Positions 10,058-19,017 of a stretch of DNA of 64,000 nt are shown here, piece after piece. Within the stretch, counting starts at the first letter, position 1. The number at the start of each line of letters is the position of its first letter. The notes beneath the pieces were generated by a model. That model was given only the letters and a program-made list of their open reading frames with translations, was not told where the DNA came from and did no database searches. Position numbers and translations under genes: made by a program. The stretch comes from CAZAMB01 sp964486335 (GTDB lineage: Bacteria > Planctomycetota > Phycisphaerae > UBA1845): positions 1 through 64,000 of the forward strand of contig CAZAMB010000007.1 of the NCBI GenBank assembly GCA_964486335.1, in the 5' to 3' direction.

Positions 10058-12016
10058 ATGGGAATGGCCGACATAATGGGCCCCGGCGGCCGAATCGCCC
10101 GCCAACTGGCGAACTACGAAACCCGCCCCCAGCAACTGGAGATGGCCGAGGCGGTGGCAACGGCATTCGCCTCCCGTCAGCATTTGATCGTCGAGGCAGG
10201 CACCGGTGTCGGCAAGAGCTTCGCCTATCTCGTTCCCGCGATTGAGCACGTCCTCGAACACGGCGGGCGCGCCGTCATCAGCACACACACCATCGCCCTC
10301 CAGGAACAACTCATGTTCAAGGACATTCCGTTTTTGCGCACGGTCCTTGAAAGGGATTTTTCGGCGGTGCTGGTCAAGGGGCGTTCGAATTACCTTGGAC
10401 TACGGCGATTGGCTCGTGCCAGTTCGCGGCAGGATTTGCTATTTGAAACCACCGATGATCTGGCTGAGTTGCACATGATCGAGAACTGGGCCTACAAGAC
10501 CACCGACGGAACCCTGTCCGACCTTCCGCAACAACCGAGCCTCAAGGTGTGGGATCGGGCGCGAAGCGACGGCGATGATTGCCTCGGTCGCAAGTGCCCG
10601 CACTACGAAAAATGCTTTTATCAGCGTGCGCGACGAAAGGCCCAGGACGCCCAGATTCTGGTCGTGAATCACGCGCTGCTGTTTTCCGACCTGGCCGTGC
10701 GCGCGGCCGGCGCGTCGGTCCTGCCCGATTACGATTTCGTCGTGCTCGACGAGGCCCATACCGTCGAGGGTGTCGCTGGCGACCATCTCGGGATGAGCGT
10801 CGCAAGTTCTCAAGTCCGCTATCTCCTGAACACGCTTAGCCACGAGCGATCAGGCAAGGGTGTGCTGCAAAACGGCGTGGGCAAGAGTGTCGTCCCATCG
10901 GTGGGGCAGGCCCATCGGACGCTGGACCGGTATTTCGGAGAGTTGGCTGAGTGGGCCGTCGGCATTCCCCAATGGAGTGGACGCCTGCGCGAACCGCCTC
11001 CTGTCGAGCAGCGACTCTCCGCGGACTTGCTGGAAGTTCAAAGCGGACTTCGGGCCGCCAGAGGCGATACGAAGGATGAGAACGAGCGTTTGGAGCTGGC
11101 GGGGCTTGCCGAACGCTGTGCGGCGCTGGCCACCGCGATCGACAACTGGCACCAGCAGAAAACGCCCGGATGGGTCTATTGGATGGAGCCGGGTGAGGCC
11201 AGGCGGCAGCGGGTCACACTCGCGGCGCGACCGGTCGACGTCGGGCCGATGCTTAAGGAGGCGATGTTCGACGCCGCAAAATCCGTCGTCCTGACCTCCG
11301 CCACACTGAACACGTCAACCGATGCGCCGTTTGGATACATTCGCCGCCGATTGGGTCTTGACGACGACGTTCGCGGGCTTGCGCTCGGATCGCTCTTCAA
11401 CTACCGCGAGCAGCTGACGGTCTACGTTGAGGCCGATTTGCCTGATCCCGCCGATTTCGCCTTCTCCGAGGCCGCTTGCGAAGCGATCAAAAAGTATGTG
11501 AAGCTGACCGACGGTCGGGCGTTCGTTTTGTTCACCAGTTACGAAATGTTGCGGCGGTTCGCGGAATCGCTGTCTGGTTTCTTCGAGGCCGAGTCGATGC
11601 CGTTTCTGGTCCACGGTTCGGGCATGCCGCGATCGAAGATGCTCGATGAATTCCGCACCACGCCGCGAAGTGTCTTGTTCGGAACGGATACGTTTTGGAT
11701 GGGCGTCGATGTCCCCGGTGAAGCCTTGTCCAATGTCATCATCGTGAAGCTTCCCTTCGCCGTGCCAAATCATCCCGTCGTGGAGTCGCGAATCGAACGC
11801 ATCCGCGGGCAGGGCGGAAATCCCTTCATGGACTTCCAGCTTCCCGAGGCTGTGTTGAAGTTCAAGCAGGGCGTCGGACGGTTGATTCGCACGAAGACGG
11901 ACCAAGGCATCGTTGTGATTCTCGACCCGCGCGTGGTGACCAAGCGATACGGGAAGCGATTTCTTGACGCCCTGCCGGATTGTGAAGTTGTCGTTGCCTC
12001 GGCGAAACGGCGATGA
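10058..12016 (+). CDS. dinG: DinG/XPD-family ATP-dependent DNA helicase
   Basis: 652 residues. Superfamily 2 helicase motifs are visible: Q-like motif (YETRPQQLEMAEAV), Walker A (EAGTGVGKS, about residue 49), the DEAH box (VLDEAHTVEG, about residue 230) and a C-terminal motif VI region (KQGVGRLIRTKTDQG). Four cysteines likely to bind a 4Fe-4S cluster lie before the DEAH box (CLGRKCPHYEKCFY plus one upstream or nearby). Members unwind 5'-tailed DNA, including R-loops and G-quadruplexes, in repair. The start at 10058 has a poor ribosome-binding site. The downstream gene is unrelated. Confidence 0.93.
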   Translation: MGMADIMGPGGRIARQLANYETRPQQLEMAEAVATAFASRQHLIVEAGTGVGKSFAYLVPAIEHVLEHGGRAVISTHTIALQEQLMFKDIPFLRTVLERDFSAVLVKGRSNYLGLRRLARASSRQDLLFETTDDLAELHMIENWAYKTTDGTLSDLPQQPSLKVWDRARSDGDDCLGRKCPHYEKCFYQRARRKAQDAQILVVNHALLFSDLAVRAAGASVLPDYDFVVLDEAHTVEGVAGDHLGMSVASSQVRYLLNTLSHERSGKGVLQNGVGKSVVPSVGQAHRTLDRYFGELAEWAVGIPQWSGRLREPPPVEQRLSADLLEVQSGLRAARGDTKDENERLELAGLAERCAALATAIDNWHQQKTPGWVYWMEPGEARRQRVTLAARPVDVGPMLKEAMFDAAKSVVLTSATLNTSTDAPFGYIRRRLGLDDDVRGLALGSLFNYREQLTVYVEADLPDPADFAFSEAACEAIKKYVKLTDGRAFVLFTSYEMLRRFAESLSGFFEAESMPFLVHGSGMPRSKMLDEFRTTPRSVLFGTDTFWMGVDVPGEALSNVIIVKLPFAVPNHPVVESRIERIRGQGGNPFMDFQLPEAVLKFKQGVGRLIRTKTDQGIVVILDPRVVTKRYGKRFLDALPDCEVVVASAKRR

Positions 12017-12024
12017 CGGGTCAC

Positions 12025-12061
12025 CAGGACAAACCGCGGAGACCACAAAGCACGCGGAGTC
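12025..12061. repeat. Left imperfect inverted repeat flanking the GxxExxY gene
   Basis: The sequence from CAGGAC to GAGTC has the CCrCrGAG-type pattern and resembles the reverse complement of 12463-12499 with a few gaps. It lies just upstream of the GxxExxY gene. Confidence 0.45.
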
Positions 12062-12074
12062 GAGTCCATGAATC

Positions 12075-12461
12075 ATGAATGAAGTCAACACATTGACAGA
12101 AAAGATCATCGGCGCGGCCATACGAGTCCATCGCGAGCTTGGGCCCGGACTCTTGGAATCGGCCTATGAGGCATGCCTCGCTTTTGAACTAATTGAACAG
12201 AGTTTTTCGGACGAGCGGCAGAAACCGCTTCCGCTGGTTTATCGTCGGGTTCAGGTTGAATGTGGTTTTCAGATCGATCTCCTCGTCGAGAACGCCGTTG
12301 TCATTGAGTTGAAGGCGGTTGACGCAATTCTACCGATTCATGAGGCGCAGTTGCTTTCGTATCTGAAGATGTCCGGGTGTAGCGTGGGATTGATTCTTAA
12401 CTTCAACGTTGTGCTGCTGCGCGACGGCATTAAGCGGATGGTTCATGGACTTCCAGATTAA
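12075..12461 (+). CDS. GxxExxY family protein (PD-(D/E)XK-like)
   Basis: 128 residues with the family hallmark GPGLLESAYEACL (GxxExxY) and the start ILTEKIIGAAIRVHRELG pattern. Residues about 65-80 (VECGFQIDLLVENAVVIELK) carry the D...ExK arrangement of a PD-(D/E)XK nuclease fold, and LLSYLKMSG follows. The family (PF13366) has no established role. The gene stands alone between the helicase and an ABC ATPase and is bordered on both sides by similar CCACAGAG-type sequences in inverted orientation, which suggests insertion as a unit. Confidence 0.85.
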   Translation: MNEVNTLTEKIIGAAIRVHRELGPGLLESAYEACLAFELIEQSFSDERQKPLPLVYRRVQVECGFQIDLLVENAVVIELKAVDAILPIHEAQLLSYLKMSGCSVGLILNFNVVLLRDGIKRMVHGLPD

Positions 12462-12462
12462 G

Positions 12463-12499
12463 GAATCCTCGGCGAACTCTGTGTACTCTGTGGTTCCTG
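12463..12499. repeat. Right imperfect inverted repeat flanking the GxxExxY gene
   Basis: Reverse complement begins CAGGAACCACAGAG and continues ACACAGAG. It aligns with 12025-12061 in inverted orientation. It starts at the stop codon of the GxxExxY gene. Confidence 0.45.
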
Positions 12500-12535
12500 T
12501 TTGTTCTCGCGTACCGACGCCGAACGGAGAGTGAC

Positions 12536-13735
12536 TTGCAGCCGCAGCTTGAGATTATCGATTTGCGGGTGTGCGTTCCGGCGGACGACGCCGACATCGC
12601 CGTGGTGGACGGCGTGTCGCTCACGATTCCGCAGGGAAAGATCGTCGCTTTGGTGGGCGAGAGCGGCTGCGGAAAGAGCATGACCGCGCTCTCCATTTTG
12701 CGGCTGCTGCCCACATTGGCGAAAATCGTCTCAGGCCGCATCCTCTGGCACGTTCACTGCCAGTCCCGCAGCGAGGCATTGCAGTCGACGGCTACTCCTG
12801 TCAGTTCAAGCCGCCCGAGTCCCGCTGCCACGTCACCATATCGCCACATTACCACTTCACCACATCCCACCGAGGCGATCACGAGCGAACCGAACGCGGA
12901 TTCCGTCAATCTGCTTCAACTCGACGAACGATCCATGCGCCGTTATCGCGGCGGACGAATCGCCATGATCTTTCAGGAGCCGATGACCGCCCTCAACCCA
13001 GTCTTTTCCATCGGCGAGCAGATCGTTGAGGCCGTCGAACTCCACCAGCCGCTTCGCGGCAAGGCCGCCCGCGCCGAGGCCGTCGAACTACTGCAACGGG
13101 TCGGCGTCGCCGACGCCCATCGCCGCGTCCGCGACTATCCCCACCAGTTCTCCGGCGGCATGAGACAGCGGGCGATGATCGCGATGGCCCTGGCGTGCAA
13201 ACCGTCCCTGCTCATCGCCGACGAGCCGACGACCGCGCTCGACGTGACCATCCAGGCCCAGATTCTCGACCTGCTCCAGTGCCTTCAGGCCGAAACGGGA
13301 ATGAGCGTGCTGCTCATCACGCACGATCTCGGCGTGGTCGCGCGGATCGCCGACGAAGTCCACGTCATGTACGCCGGACGGATTGTCGAACGCGCCGCGA
13401 CCGGCGAACTCTTCGCCGGTCCACTGCATCCCTACACGCGGGGCCTGCTTCGCTGCACGCCGAGACTCGACGATCGCAAGGGGCGACTGGAGGTCATCTC
13501 CGGTTCGGTGCCCGATCCGTCGCGGTTTCCATCCGGCTGCCGGTTCCATCCGAGGTGCGATCTGTCCGCCGAACGGGCGAGTGACACGACGCGGCACGCA
13601 AAAACCATTGACTCGGACGATCGCCTACGGGTCCTCCGCCGTTGCGTGGAGTCGTTCGACGCCGAACCCTCCGGCCCACCGCAACTCCGCGAAGCCAAGC
13701 CGAACCACCAGGTTGCTTGTTGGGAGGTGAAGTGA
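12536..13735 (+). CDS. Oligopeptide/dipeptide-type ABC transporter ATP-binding protein with internal insertion
   Basis: 399 residues from a TTG at 12536, with GGAGA six bases upstream. Domains: Walker A (LVGESGCGKS, near residue 40), Q-loop (IFQEPMTALNP), signature (FSGGMRQRAMIAMAL), Walker B (LLIADEPTTALD), H-loop (LLITHDLG), and the OppD/DppD C-terminal motif SGCRFHPRC. This matches the DppD/OppD subunits that energise peptide or nickel uptake. Between Walker A and the Q-loop there is a low-complexity stretch of about 45 residues rich in Ser, Thr, Pro and His (around 12750-12900) not expected in the family. No permease, binding protein or second ATPase gene is adjacent. It may still be active, or it may be a decaying orphan. 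Confidence 0.88.
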   Translation: MQPQLEIIDLRVCVPADDADIAVVDGVSLTIPQGKIVALVGESGCGKSMTALSILRLLPTLAKIVSGRILWHVHCQSRSEALQSTATPVSSSRPSPAATSPYRHITTSPHPTEAITSEPNADSVNLLQLDERSMRRYRGGRIAMIFQEPMTALNPVFSIGEQIVEAVELHQPLRGKAARAEAVELLQRVGVADAHRRVRDYPHQFSGGMRQRAMIAMALACKPSLLIADEPTTALDVTIQAQILDLLQCLQAETGMSVLLITHDLGVVARIADEVHVMYAGRIVERAATGELFAGPLHPYTRGLLRCTPRLDDRKGRLEVISGSVPDPSRFPSGCRFHPRCDLSAERASDTTRHAKTIDSDDRLRVLRRCVESFDAEPSGPPQLREAKPNHQVACWEVK

Positions 13736-13767
13736 AAGGCGTTGGCGGGTATTTGAAGCAAGAGGAT

Positions 13768-14010
13768 TCAAAAGAAGCCAACGACTGCAGTCGCAAGACC
13801 GGCGACAACCAGCACAATCCCTGTGATGCCGATTGGCTCCATCGCGCCCTCAGTCGATTTCCAGTTGGCGAGCCCGTACCACGCGTGAAGAGCAAGTGCA
13901 ACGCCTACCTTCGCAATCGCCGCACCGCCGACTCTCCACCAATCGTGAAAGAGGATACAGAGTCCGCCACAAGCGTTGCCTCGGATTCCACGACTGCGAG
14001 GCCAATACAC
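13768..14010 (-). CDS. Hypothetical membrane protein, start unclear (possible frameshift)
   Basis: The shortest version starts at GTG 14010 and has 80 residues with two or three hydrophobic segments (VGGAAIAKVGVALALHAWYG; GITGIVLVVAGLATAVVGFF). The same frame stays open and protein-like upstream to 14190, with a further hydrophobic helix (GSIVSGVILPLAILGWAIW) preceded by FDLEFDERKNYY, yet it contains no ATG, GTG or TTG there. This part overlaps the end of the zinc-ribbon gene. The two may be one gene split by a frameshift near 14150, or this gene may use an unusual start. The function is unknown. Confidence 0.5.
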   Translation of the reverse strand: MYWPRSRGIRGNACGGLCILFHDWWRVGGAAIAKVGVALALHAWYGLANWKSTEGAMEPIGITGIVLVVAGLATAVVGFF

Positions 14011-14149
14011 TTCACCGGCTGCGACATTCCAGATCGCCCAACCCAGAATCGCCAGCGGGAGGATTACTCCGCTTACAATAGAGCCGAAGTAGTAGTTCTT
14101 TCGTTCGTCAAATTCGAGGTCGAAGACGACACTCCCGACGGCTTGGGCG

Positions 14150-14680
14150 TCAACCCAGCCGCCCCAGCAGCGACTTGAGAAATCCTTGCATCAGCGGCTT
14201 GGGAACGTTGCCCAGCGGCGGGGGGGCCGGGTCGAGCATCAGTCCCTCGACGTAGTCTCGCGCGCGGGCGCCCTGACCCTTGAGCTTGCGAACCACCCGC
14301 TCCGCCGCGTCGAGCTTCGAATCGCGCATAGCGACCACGAACGCCTCCACCTCGTCGCCGAGATCGACAACCTCGCCAGGCGGCGGCTCGTGCTGGACCG
14401 GTCGTCCGCCGCCACCTTTAGGCATCGCCCCCTCCGGCGGCAGCTTGTCGCTTTCCTTGTCGAACGCGGCCGCATACCGAACCGATTCGCGGATCAGCTC
14501 CCGCTCGCGGCGTTCTTCTTCCTCGTCAATCGGTGCAAGCCCGATCTCGCCTTCGTCGTCAGCCGGTGCGGGAATATAGACCTTGGTCTCGCAATACGGG
14601 CACTTGCCGTATTTGCCGCCGGCGTTGTCCGGCGCTCGGATTTGTTTTTCACATTGCGGACAATTCAGTTCGATGCTCAT
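14150..14680 (-). CDS. Zinc-ribbon domain protein
   Basis: 176 residues from the ATG at 14680, with AGGAG eight bases upstream; the frame extends to 14779 but would overlap der. The N-terminus is a zinc ribbon (CPQCEKQIRAPDNAGGKYGKC, CPYC) of the kind planctomycete proteins use for protein or nucleic-acid contacts. The rest is charged, with a Gly/Pro-rich linker at about 85-110 and a helical segment (EAFVVAMRDSKLDAAERVVRKL). It follows der by 55 bases on the same strand and may be co-transcribed. A hydrophobic frame overlaps its 3' end. The function is unknown. Confidence 0.75.
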   Translation of the reverse strand: MSIELNCPQCEKQIRAPDNAGGKYGKCPYCETKVYIPAPADDEGEIGLAPIDEEEERRERELIRESVRYAAAFDKESDKLPPEGAMPKGGGGRPVQHEPPPGEVVDLGDEVEAFVVAMRDSKLDAAERVVRKLKGQGARARDYVEGLMLDPAPPPLGNVPKPLMQGFLKSLLGRLG

Positions 14681-14735
14681 GTTCGGGTCTCCTGTGTTGG
14701 ACCCTGCTGGCAATTCCGATACCGAGCGTCGCGAG

Positions 14736-16100
14736 TCATTCGTCCGAATCGGACCCGGACATCGTTTCGCCCGCGGCAATCGCCGCGCGCCGTCTCGCCC
14801 GGAAGGTTAATCGTATCGGAATCTCATCATAGGGCAATCGCTCGCGGAACCGGTTCAGCAGAAACCGCTCGTAGTCCTGCGTCACCAGCTTCGGATCGTT
14901 CACAAACACGACGATGGTCGGTGGCGCAACATCGACCTGCGTTGCGTAATAGAACTTCGGCGATTTTTTGCCGCGCTTCGTTCGCGGCGTATGCTGCGCC
15001 AGGGCGTCGCGAAGCGCCTGATTCAGCTCGCTTGTACTCACCCGCATTTGCGCCTGCTTGAACAACGCCCAGGCCGTGTCGATCGTCGCGCCGATGTTGT
15101 ATCCGTCGATCGCCGACGTGAACGCCACCGGCGCGAAGTCCAGATGTGGAATCAGCTTGGTCAGATAGTCGCCGTATTCGCTCGTCGCCGCTCGGTCACG
15201 GGCAAGGTCCCACTTGTTGATCACCAGCACGCAAGGCTTGAACTCCTCGATGATCGTAGCGGCCAGTTGTTTTTCCACTTGTCCGACGGTTTCCGTTGAG
15301 TCGATCAGCAGCAGCGCCACGTCGGCACGGCGAATCGAATGCATCGCCCGCGAATGAGCGTAAAACTCAATGTCATCGGCGAGTTTGGCCTTCTTGCGAA
15401 CGCCGGCCGTGTCAATCGCCACGAACGCCCGGCCGTCCTGCTCGAACCGCACGTCGATGCTGTCGCGCGTCGTGCCCGGTATCTCGCTGACGATCACGCG
15501 ATTCTCGCCCGCCAGTGCGTTGACGAAGCTGCTCTTGCCCGCATTCCGTTTTCCAATGAGCGCGACTTTCATCACCGGATCGGGCGGTTGCTCGTCGCTC
15601 CGGTCGCCAAGTCGCTCAACGATCTCCCCAATCAATTCCCATTTTCCGCCGCCGTTTAGCGCACTGACCCCGATCGGCTCGCCATAACCAAGCCGGACGA
15701 ACTCTCCCAGGCCGATGCCCATGTGCGGCTCATCCACTTTGTTCGCCACGAGCCGCACCCGATCCGTCCGGCGGCGAAGAAGTTCCGCGGTCTCGCGGTC
15801 CAGCGGTGTCAGGCCGTCGCGCGCGTCAACCACAAAAAGGATCAGATCGGCGCGATCAACCGCGTATTCGATTTGCTGTCGAACGTGGCTGGAAAGATCA
15901 TCGCGGTCCACGATCCCAAATCCGCCGGTGTCCACGAGCTCAACGTTGTGGTCTTCGATTTCACAAAGTGCGGAAACGCGATCGCGCGTGACCCCCGGAG
16001 TCGGCTCGACGATGCTGACCCGCGAACCAAGGAGGGTGTTGAAAAGGCTGCTTTTGCCGACGTTGGGGCGACCGACAATGGCGATCAGGGGAAGTGGCAT
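14736..16100 (-). CDS. der: Ribosome biogenesis GTPase Der (EngA)
   Basis: 454 residues from the ATG at 16100 (MPLPLIAIVGRPNVGKS); AGGA lies about ten bases upstream. The frame reaches 16406 but that extension is not typical of the family. Two tandem GTPase domains are present: first G1 GRPNVGKS and G4 NKVD, second G1 GKRNAGKS and G4 NKWD, followed by the KH-like C-terminal domain. The second P-loop differs from the common GRPNVGKS but keeps GKS. Der is needed for assembly of the 50S subunit. Confidence 0.96.
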   Translation of the reverse strand: MPLPLIAIVGRPNVGKSSLFNTLLGSRVSIVEPTPGVTRDRVSALCEIEDHNVELVDTGGFGIVDRDDLSSHVRQQIEYAVDRADLILFVVDARDGLTPLDRETAELLRRRTDRVRLVANKVDEPHMGIGLGEFVRLGYGEPIGVSALNGGGKWELIGEIVERLGDRSDEQPPDPVMKVALIGKRNAGKSSFVNALAGENRVIVSEIPGTTRDSIDVRFEQDGRAFVAIDTAGVRKKAKLADDIEFYAHSRAMHSIRRADVALLLIDSTETVGQVEKQLAATIIEEFKPCVLVINKWDLARDRAATSEYGDYLTKLIPHLDFAPVAFTSAIDGYNIGATIDTAWALFKQAQMRVSTSELNQALRDALAQHTPRTKRGKKSPKFYYATQVDVAPPTIVVFVNDPKLVTQDYERFLLNRFRERLPYDEIPIRLTFRARRRAAIAAGETMSGSDSDE

Positions 16101-16499
16101 GGCGGCGGATTCCTGGGTTGCCCGTGGATTGCAGCACTCCAGGGCTGCCCGTACACAAGGTTTCGCAATGTGAATTGTAGGCTTCGAAACCGACCCTGTC
16201 GATTGCCATACGCTGCCTCCCCTCCTGCCCGCCCCGGTTCCGCGGCCGGGCTTGCATTGGGTTCGCTTCTGGGTTATACGACGTGCGAGGAATCGGGCAT
16301 TGATGGGCCGAGTCCTCGATCCTGCGGGACGTCGTGCCGGCGGCGGGGTTGCGATGGCGATGTTTCTTCGCGCGGCGCGGTGACGTTGCCAGTGGTTTGA
16401 CCCCACGATTGGATGGGAACCATGCGTCGGCCGGTCGGGGTTCCGGCGTGAGAGTCAGGTACCGGGCTGCACGGTTCGGTCGTTGATCGGAGATTCTCC

Positions 16500-17390
16500 T
16501 TGAGTACGTTGACGAAGGTGTTTACGGTCCTGTTGGTGGTGTTGAGCATCGTATTCACCGTGATGACCGTTTCGGTGGTGGCTCAAACCGCAAATTGGCG
16601 CGAAACGGCGCTGAAATACGAGGAGAACACCCGCATCGCCGACACGAATCTGCGGCAGATGATCAGCGCCAGCGCGGCCGAATTGGCCTCCGCGCGGGAC
16701 ACCATCAAGTCCCATTTGACCAAGATCGGCGAGGTCGAATCCCAGTTGCAGAAAAACAGTTCGGAACTTGCCGCGATGCGGGCAGACTTCACTCGAGTGG
16801 AGGCGGAAAAGGCCAGCGCCGAAGCCATGAATCGCGGGCTACTGGCCCAGGTGGAAGCTGCCCGATCCGCCGAGGCGGAGTTTCGCAAGCAACTCGTCGA
16901 TTTGGAAAAGCGCGGCATCGAGCTGGAACGGCGCAACATCGACCTGAATGACCGGGTCAATGAACAAACCGCCACCATTGCCGTGCTTGTCGAACAAAAA
17001 CGTCAATACGAGCAGCAGCTCAATATCCTGAAAGAAGAAGCCGACAAGTTGTCGAATCAGGCTCGTCGCTCGGCTCAGGGAGTGCAAACCGAAGATCCGG
17101 CGGCAGCGGCCATGCCAAACGTCCGTGCACTGACAACCGGAGGTCCTTCGGCCATCCGAGGAAGCGTGGTCGAGGTCGAAGACAATCTGGTATCCATCAG
17201 CGTGGGCACGGCGGACGGAGTGAAGAAGGGCATGGTCTTTGTCATCCACCGCGATAACAAGTACGTTGGGGATTTGAGAATCAGCGACGTGAACCCCAAT
17301 CGGTCCGCCGGTCGCTTGGATCGAACGGCGATGGTCCCATCCGTGGGCGACAGCGTCACGGATTCTTTGGCGATTAAGACGCCGCGCTAA
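16500..17390 (+). CDS. Membrane-anchored coiled-coil protein
   Basis: 296 residues from a TTG at 16500, with GGAG about nine bases upstream. One N-terminal transmembrane helix (FTVLLVVLSIVFTVMTVSVV) is followed by a long coiled coil (about residues 40-195) and a small beta domain (GSVVEVEDNLVSISVGTADG...KGMVFVIHRDNKYVGDLRI). This layout recalls MreC-like or tail-anchor envelope proteins and is common in planctomycete genomes. It is followed 49 bases later by a tiny membrane-protein gene and then by mreB, so a role in cell envelope or shape is possible. No family name is certain. Confidence 0.8.
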   Translation: MSTLTKVFTVLLVVLSIVFTVMTVSVVAQTANWRETALKYEENTRIADTNLRQMISASAAELASARDTIKSHLTKIGEVESQLQKNSSELAAMRADFTRVEAEKASAEAMNRGLLAQVEAARSAEAEFRKQLVDLEKRGIELERRNIDLNDRVNEQTATIAVLVEQKRQYEQQLNILKEEADKLSNQARRSAQGVQTEDPAAAAMPNVRALTTGGPSAIRGSVVEVEDNLVSISVGTADGVKKGMVFVIHRDNKYVGDLRISDVNPNRSAGRLDRTAMVPSVGDSVTDSLAIKTPR

Positions 17391-17439
17391 TCGCAGCGGT
17401 AACAGGAAAGCAACTCCATTCAGAATCGAAAGAGCGTCC

Positions 17440-17592
17440 ATGAGCGATCATCCGGCCGGAAGCCAGCCCGATAATAACATCTACACCGTGCTCCTCATCC
17501 TTGCGACGACCCTTGTGGCGGGCGCGACCGTTTTTCTCGTGATGCGCGGCCAGCAATTGTTCGGCTCATGGAATCCCTTCGGCGGGGTATAG
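17440..17592 (+). CDS. Small (50 aa) single-pass membrane protein
   Basis: ATG at 17440 to TAG at 17590-17592. The protein starts MSDHPAGSQPDNNIYTVLLI and has one strong transmembrane helix (VLLILATTLVAGATVFLVM) with a short polar C-tail (GQQLFGSWNPFGGV). It lies 49 bases behind the coiled-coil gene in the same direction. The ribosome-binding site is weak (AGAG). The hydrophobic pattern and position support a real gene, possibly a partner of the coiled-coil protein, but I recognise no family. Confidence 0.6.
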   Translation: MSDHPAGSQPDNNIYTVLLILATTLVAGATVFLVMRGQQLFGSWNPFGGV

Positions 17593-17810
17593 TCCGCATT
17601 TTGACCTTTACGGCGGACAGGTTGTCGCGTTCATTGACTTGGAGCGGTAAGTCAACAAAAAGGCGATAACCGTTCGAATCCCTGGTTGTCGGCCTCGTTC
17701 GCGCCAAAAAAGATTGACAGATTGCATTCCCCGTTTCATCTTGGCACGCGCGCTGGTACGATCCGAGGCCGTAGAACGCCGAATCGCCGCGGTAAGGGAA
17801 GGGCTGGTCC

Positions 17811-18863
17811 GTGATTTTTGATTCACTTCTCGGTCTGTTCAGCGTCGACATGGGCATCGACCTTGGCACGTGCAACACGCTCGTATGCGTGCGCGGCGAA
17901 GGTGTCGTCCTGAATGAACCGTCCGTGGTCGCCGTGCGAAAAGGCACAAATCAGGTCCTGCGAAACGGCAACGCCGTCGGGCACGTCGCCAAAGAAATGC
18001 TTGGACGTACTCCGGGTTCCATTCAAGCGATTCGTCCGCTCAAGGACGGCGTCATCGCCGACTTCGACATCACCGAGGCCATGCTCGGCTACTTCATTCG
18101 CAAGGTTCACGGTCGCAGCCGACTCATCAAGCCGCGCGTGGTCATCGCCGTGCCCTCGGGCATCACCGCTGTCGAAAAGCGCGCCGTCTACAATTCCGCC
18201 GAGCGCGCGGGCGCGCGGCGCGTGTACTTGGTCGAAGAACCGATGGCGGCGGGAATCGGCGCGGGTCTTCCCATCGGCGAGGCCACCGCTTCGATGATCG
18301 TGGATATCGGCGGCGGAACCACCGAAGTCGCCATCATGACGCTCGCGGATATCGCCGTCGTGCAAAGCATTCGCACCGCTGGCGACGAAATGGACGCAGC
18401 GATCGTCGCCTATCTGCGCCGCAAGCACGACCTGATGATCGGACTTCAGACCGCCGAACGCATCAAGATCGATCTTGGCTCGGTCAGCCCGCTCGAAGAA
18501 GAAATGAACATGAAGGTGCGTGGCCGCGATGTGGTCGGCGGGCTTCCTAAGGAATGTGAAATCACCAGCATGGAAATCCGCGAGGCCCTCAGCGAACCGG
18601 TCAGTCAGATTGTCGCTTGCGTGATGCGCACGCTTGAATCGGCCGAACCGGAACTCGCGGCCGATCTTGTCGAAAACGGCATTCACGTCGCCGGCGGCGG
18701 CGCGTTGCTTCGCGGGTTGGACCGCGCATTGGCGGAACGAACCGGTCTGAGTGTTCGGGTCGTTGACGATCCTTTGTGTTGTGTGGCCCGCGGCACGGCC
18801 GTTTATCTGGAGAATCTCACCGCGTGGAAGGAAACGATGGAGTCCGACGCGGATGATTACTAG
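17811..18863 (+). CDS. mreB: Rod shape-determining protein MreB
   Basis: 350 residues from a GTG at 17811, with AAGGGAAGGG upstream. Actin-fold motifs are present: phosphate 1 (MGIDLGTCNTLVCVRGEGVV), PSVVAV, RPLKDGVIADF, VIAVPSGIT, VEEPMAAGIGAG, phosphate 2 (MIVDIGGGTTEVAI), AERIKIDLGS and AGGGALLRGLDRAL. MreB forms membrane-bound filaments that guide lateral wall synthesis. The next gene but for a short repeat is mreC. The stop codon TAG is also the first base triplet of a dispersed repeat. Confidence 0.96.
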   Translation: MIFDSLLGLFSVDMGIDLGTCNTLVCVRGEGVVLNEPSVVAVRKGTNQVLRNGNAVGHVAKEMLGRTPGSIQAIRPLKDGVIADFDITEAMLGYFIRKVHGRSRLIKPRVVIAVPSGITAVEKRAVYNSAERAGARRVYLVEEPMAAGIGAGLPIGEATASMIVDIGGGTTEVAIMTLADIAVVQSIRTAGDEMDAAIVAYLRRKHDLMIGLQTAERIKIDLGSVSPLEEEMNMKVRGRDVVGGLPKECEITSMEIREALSEPVSQIVACVMRTLESAEPELAADLVENGIHVAGGGALLRGLDRALAERTGLSVRVVDDPLCCVARGTAVYLENLTAWKETMESDADDY

Positions 18864-18947
18864 AGCAACCGCCACCCAATCGTAGCGAGCCGCGAACCTC
18901 AATCGCGCGGAGTCCTTGGAGAGTTTGACGAGTTGTCCGCTGCGGTT
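18861..18947 (+). repeat. Dispersed palindromic repeat, copy A
   Basis: Begins TAGAGCAACCGCC at the mreB stop codon and holds the core GAGCCGCGAACCTCAATCGC. It aligns without large gaps to copy B (26125-26208) and, in reverse orientation, to copy C (42056-42149). The shared centre is a near-palindrome, CCGCGAACTTCAGTTCGCGC in copy B. Confidence 0.65.
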
Positions 18948-19017
18948 GTACAGGAATCGTACTGGTTGTACCGGGTCGTGACTGCTCCCGTTCCGCGATC
19001 CCTGATTTTGATGGCTG

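Noticed and set aside
13642..14178. Plus-strand frame of 178 codons after the ABC ATPase
   Set aside because: It overlaps the end of the ABC gene and lies opposite a more protein-like membrane frame; its content is low-complexity and polar.
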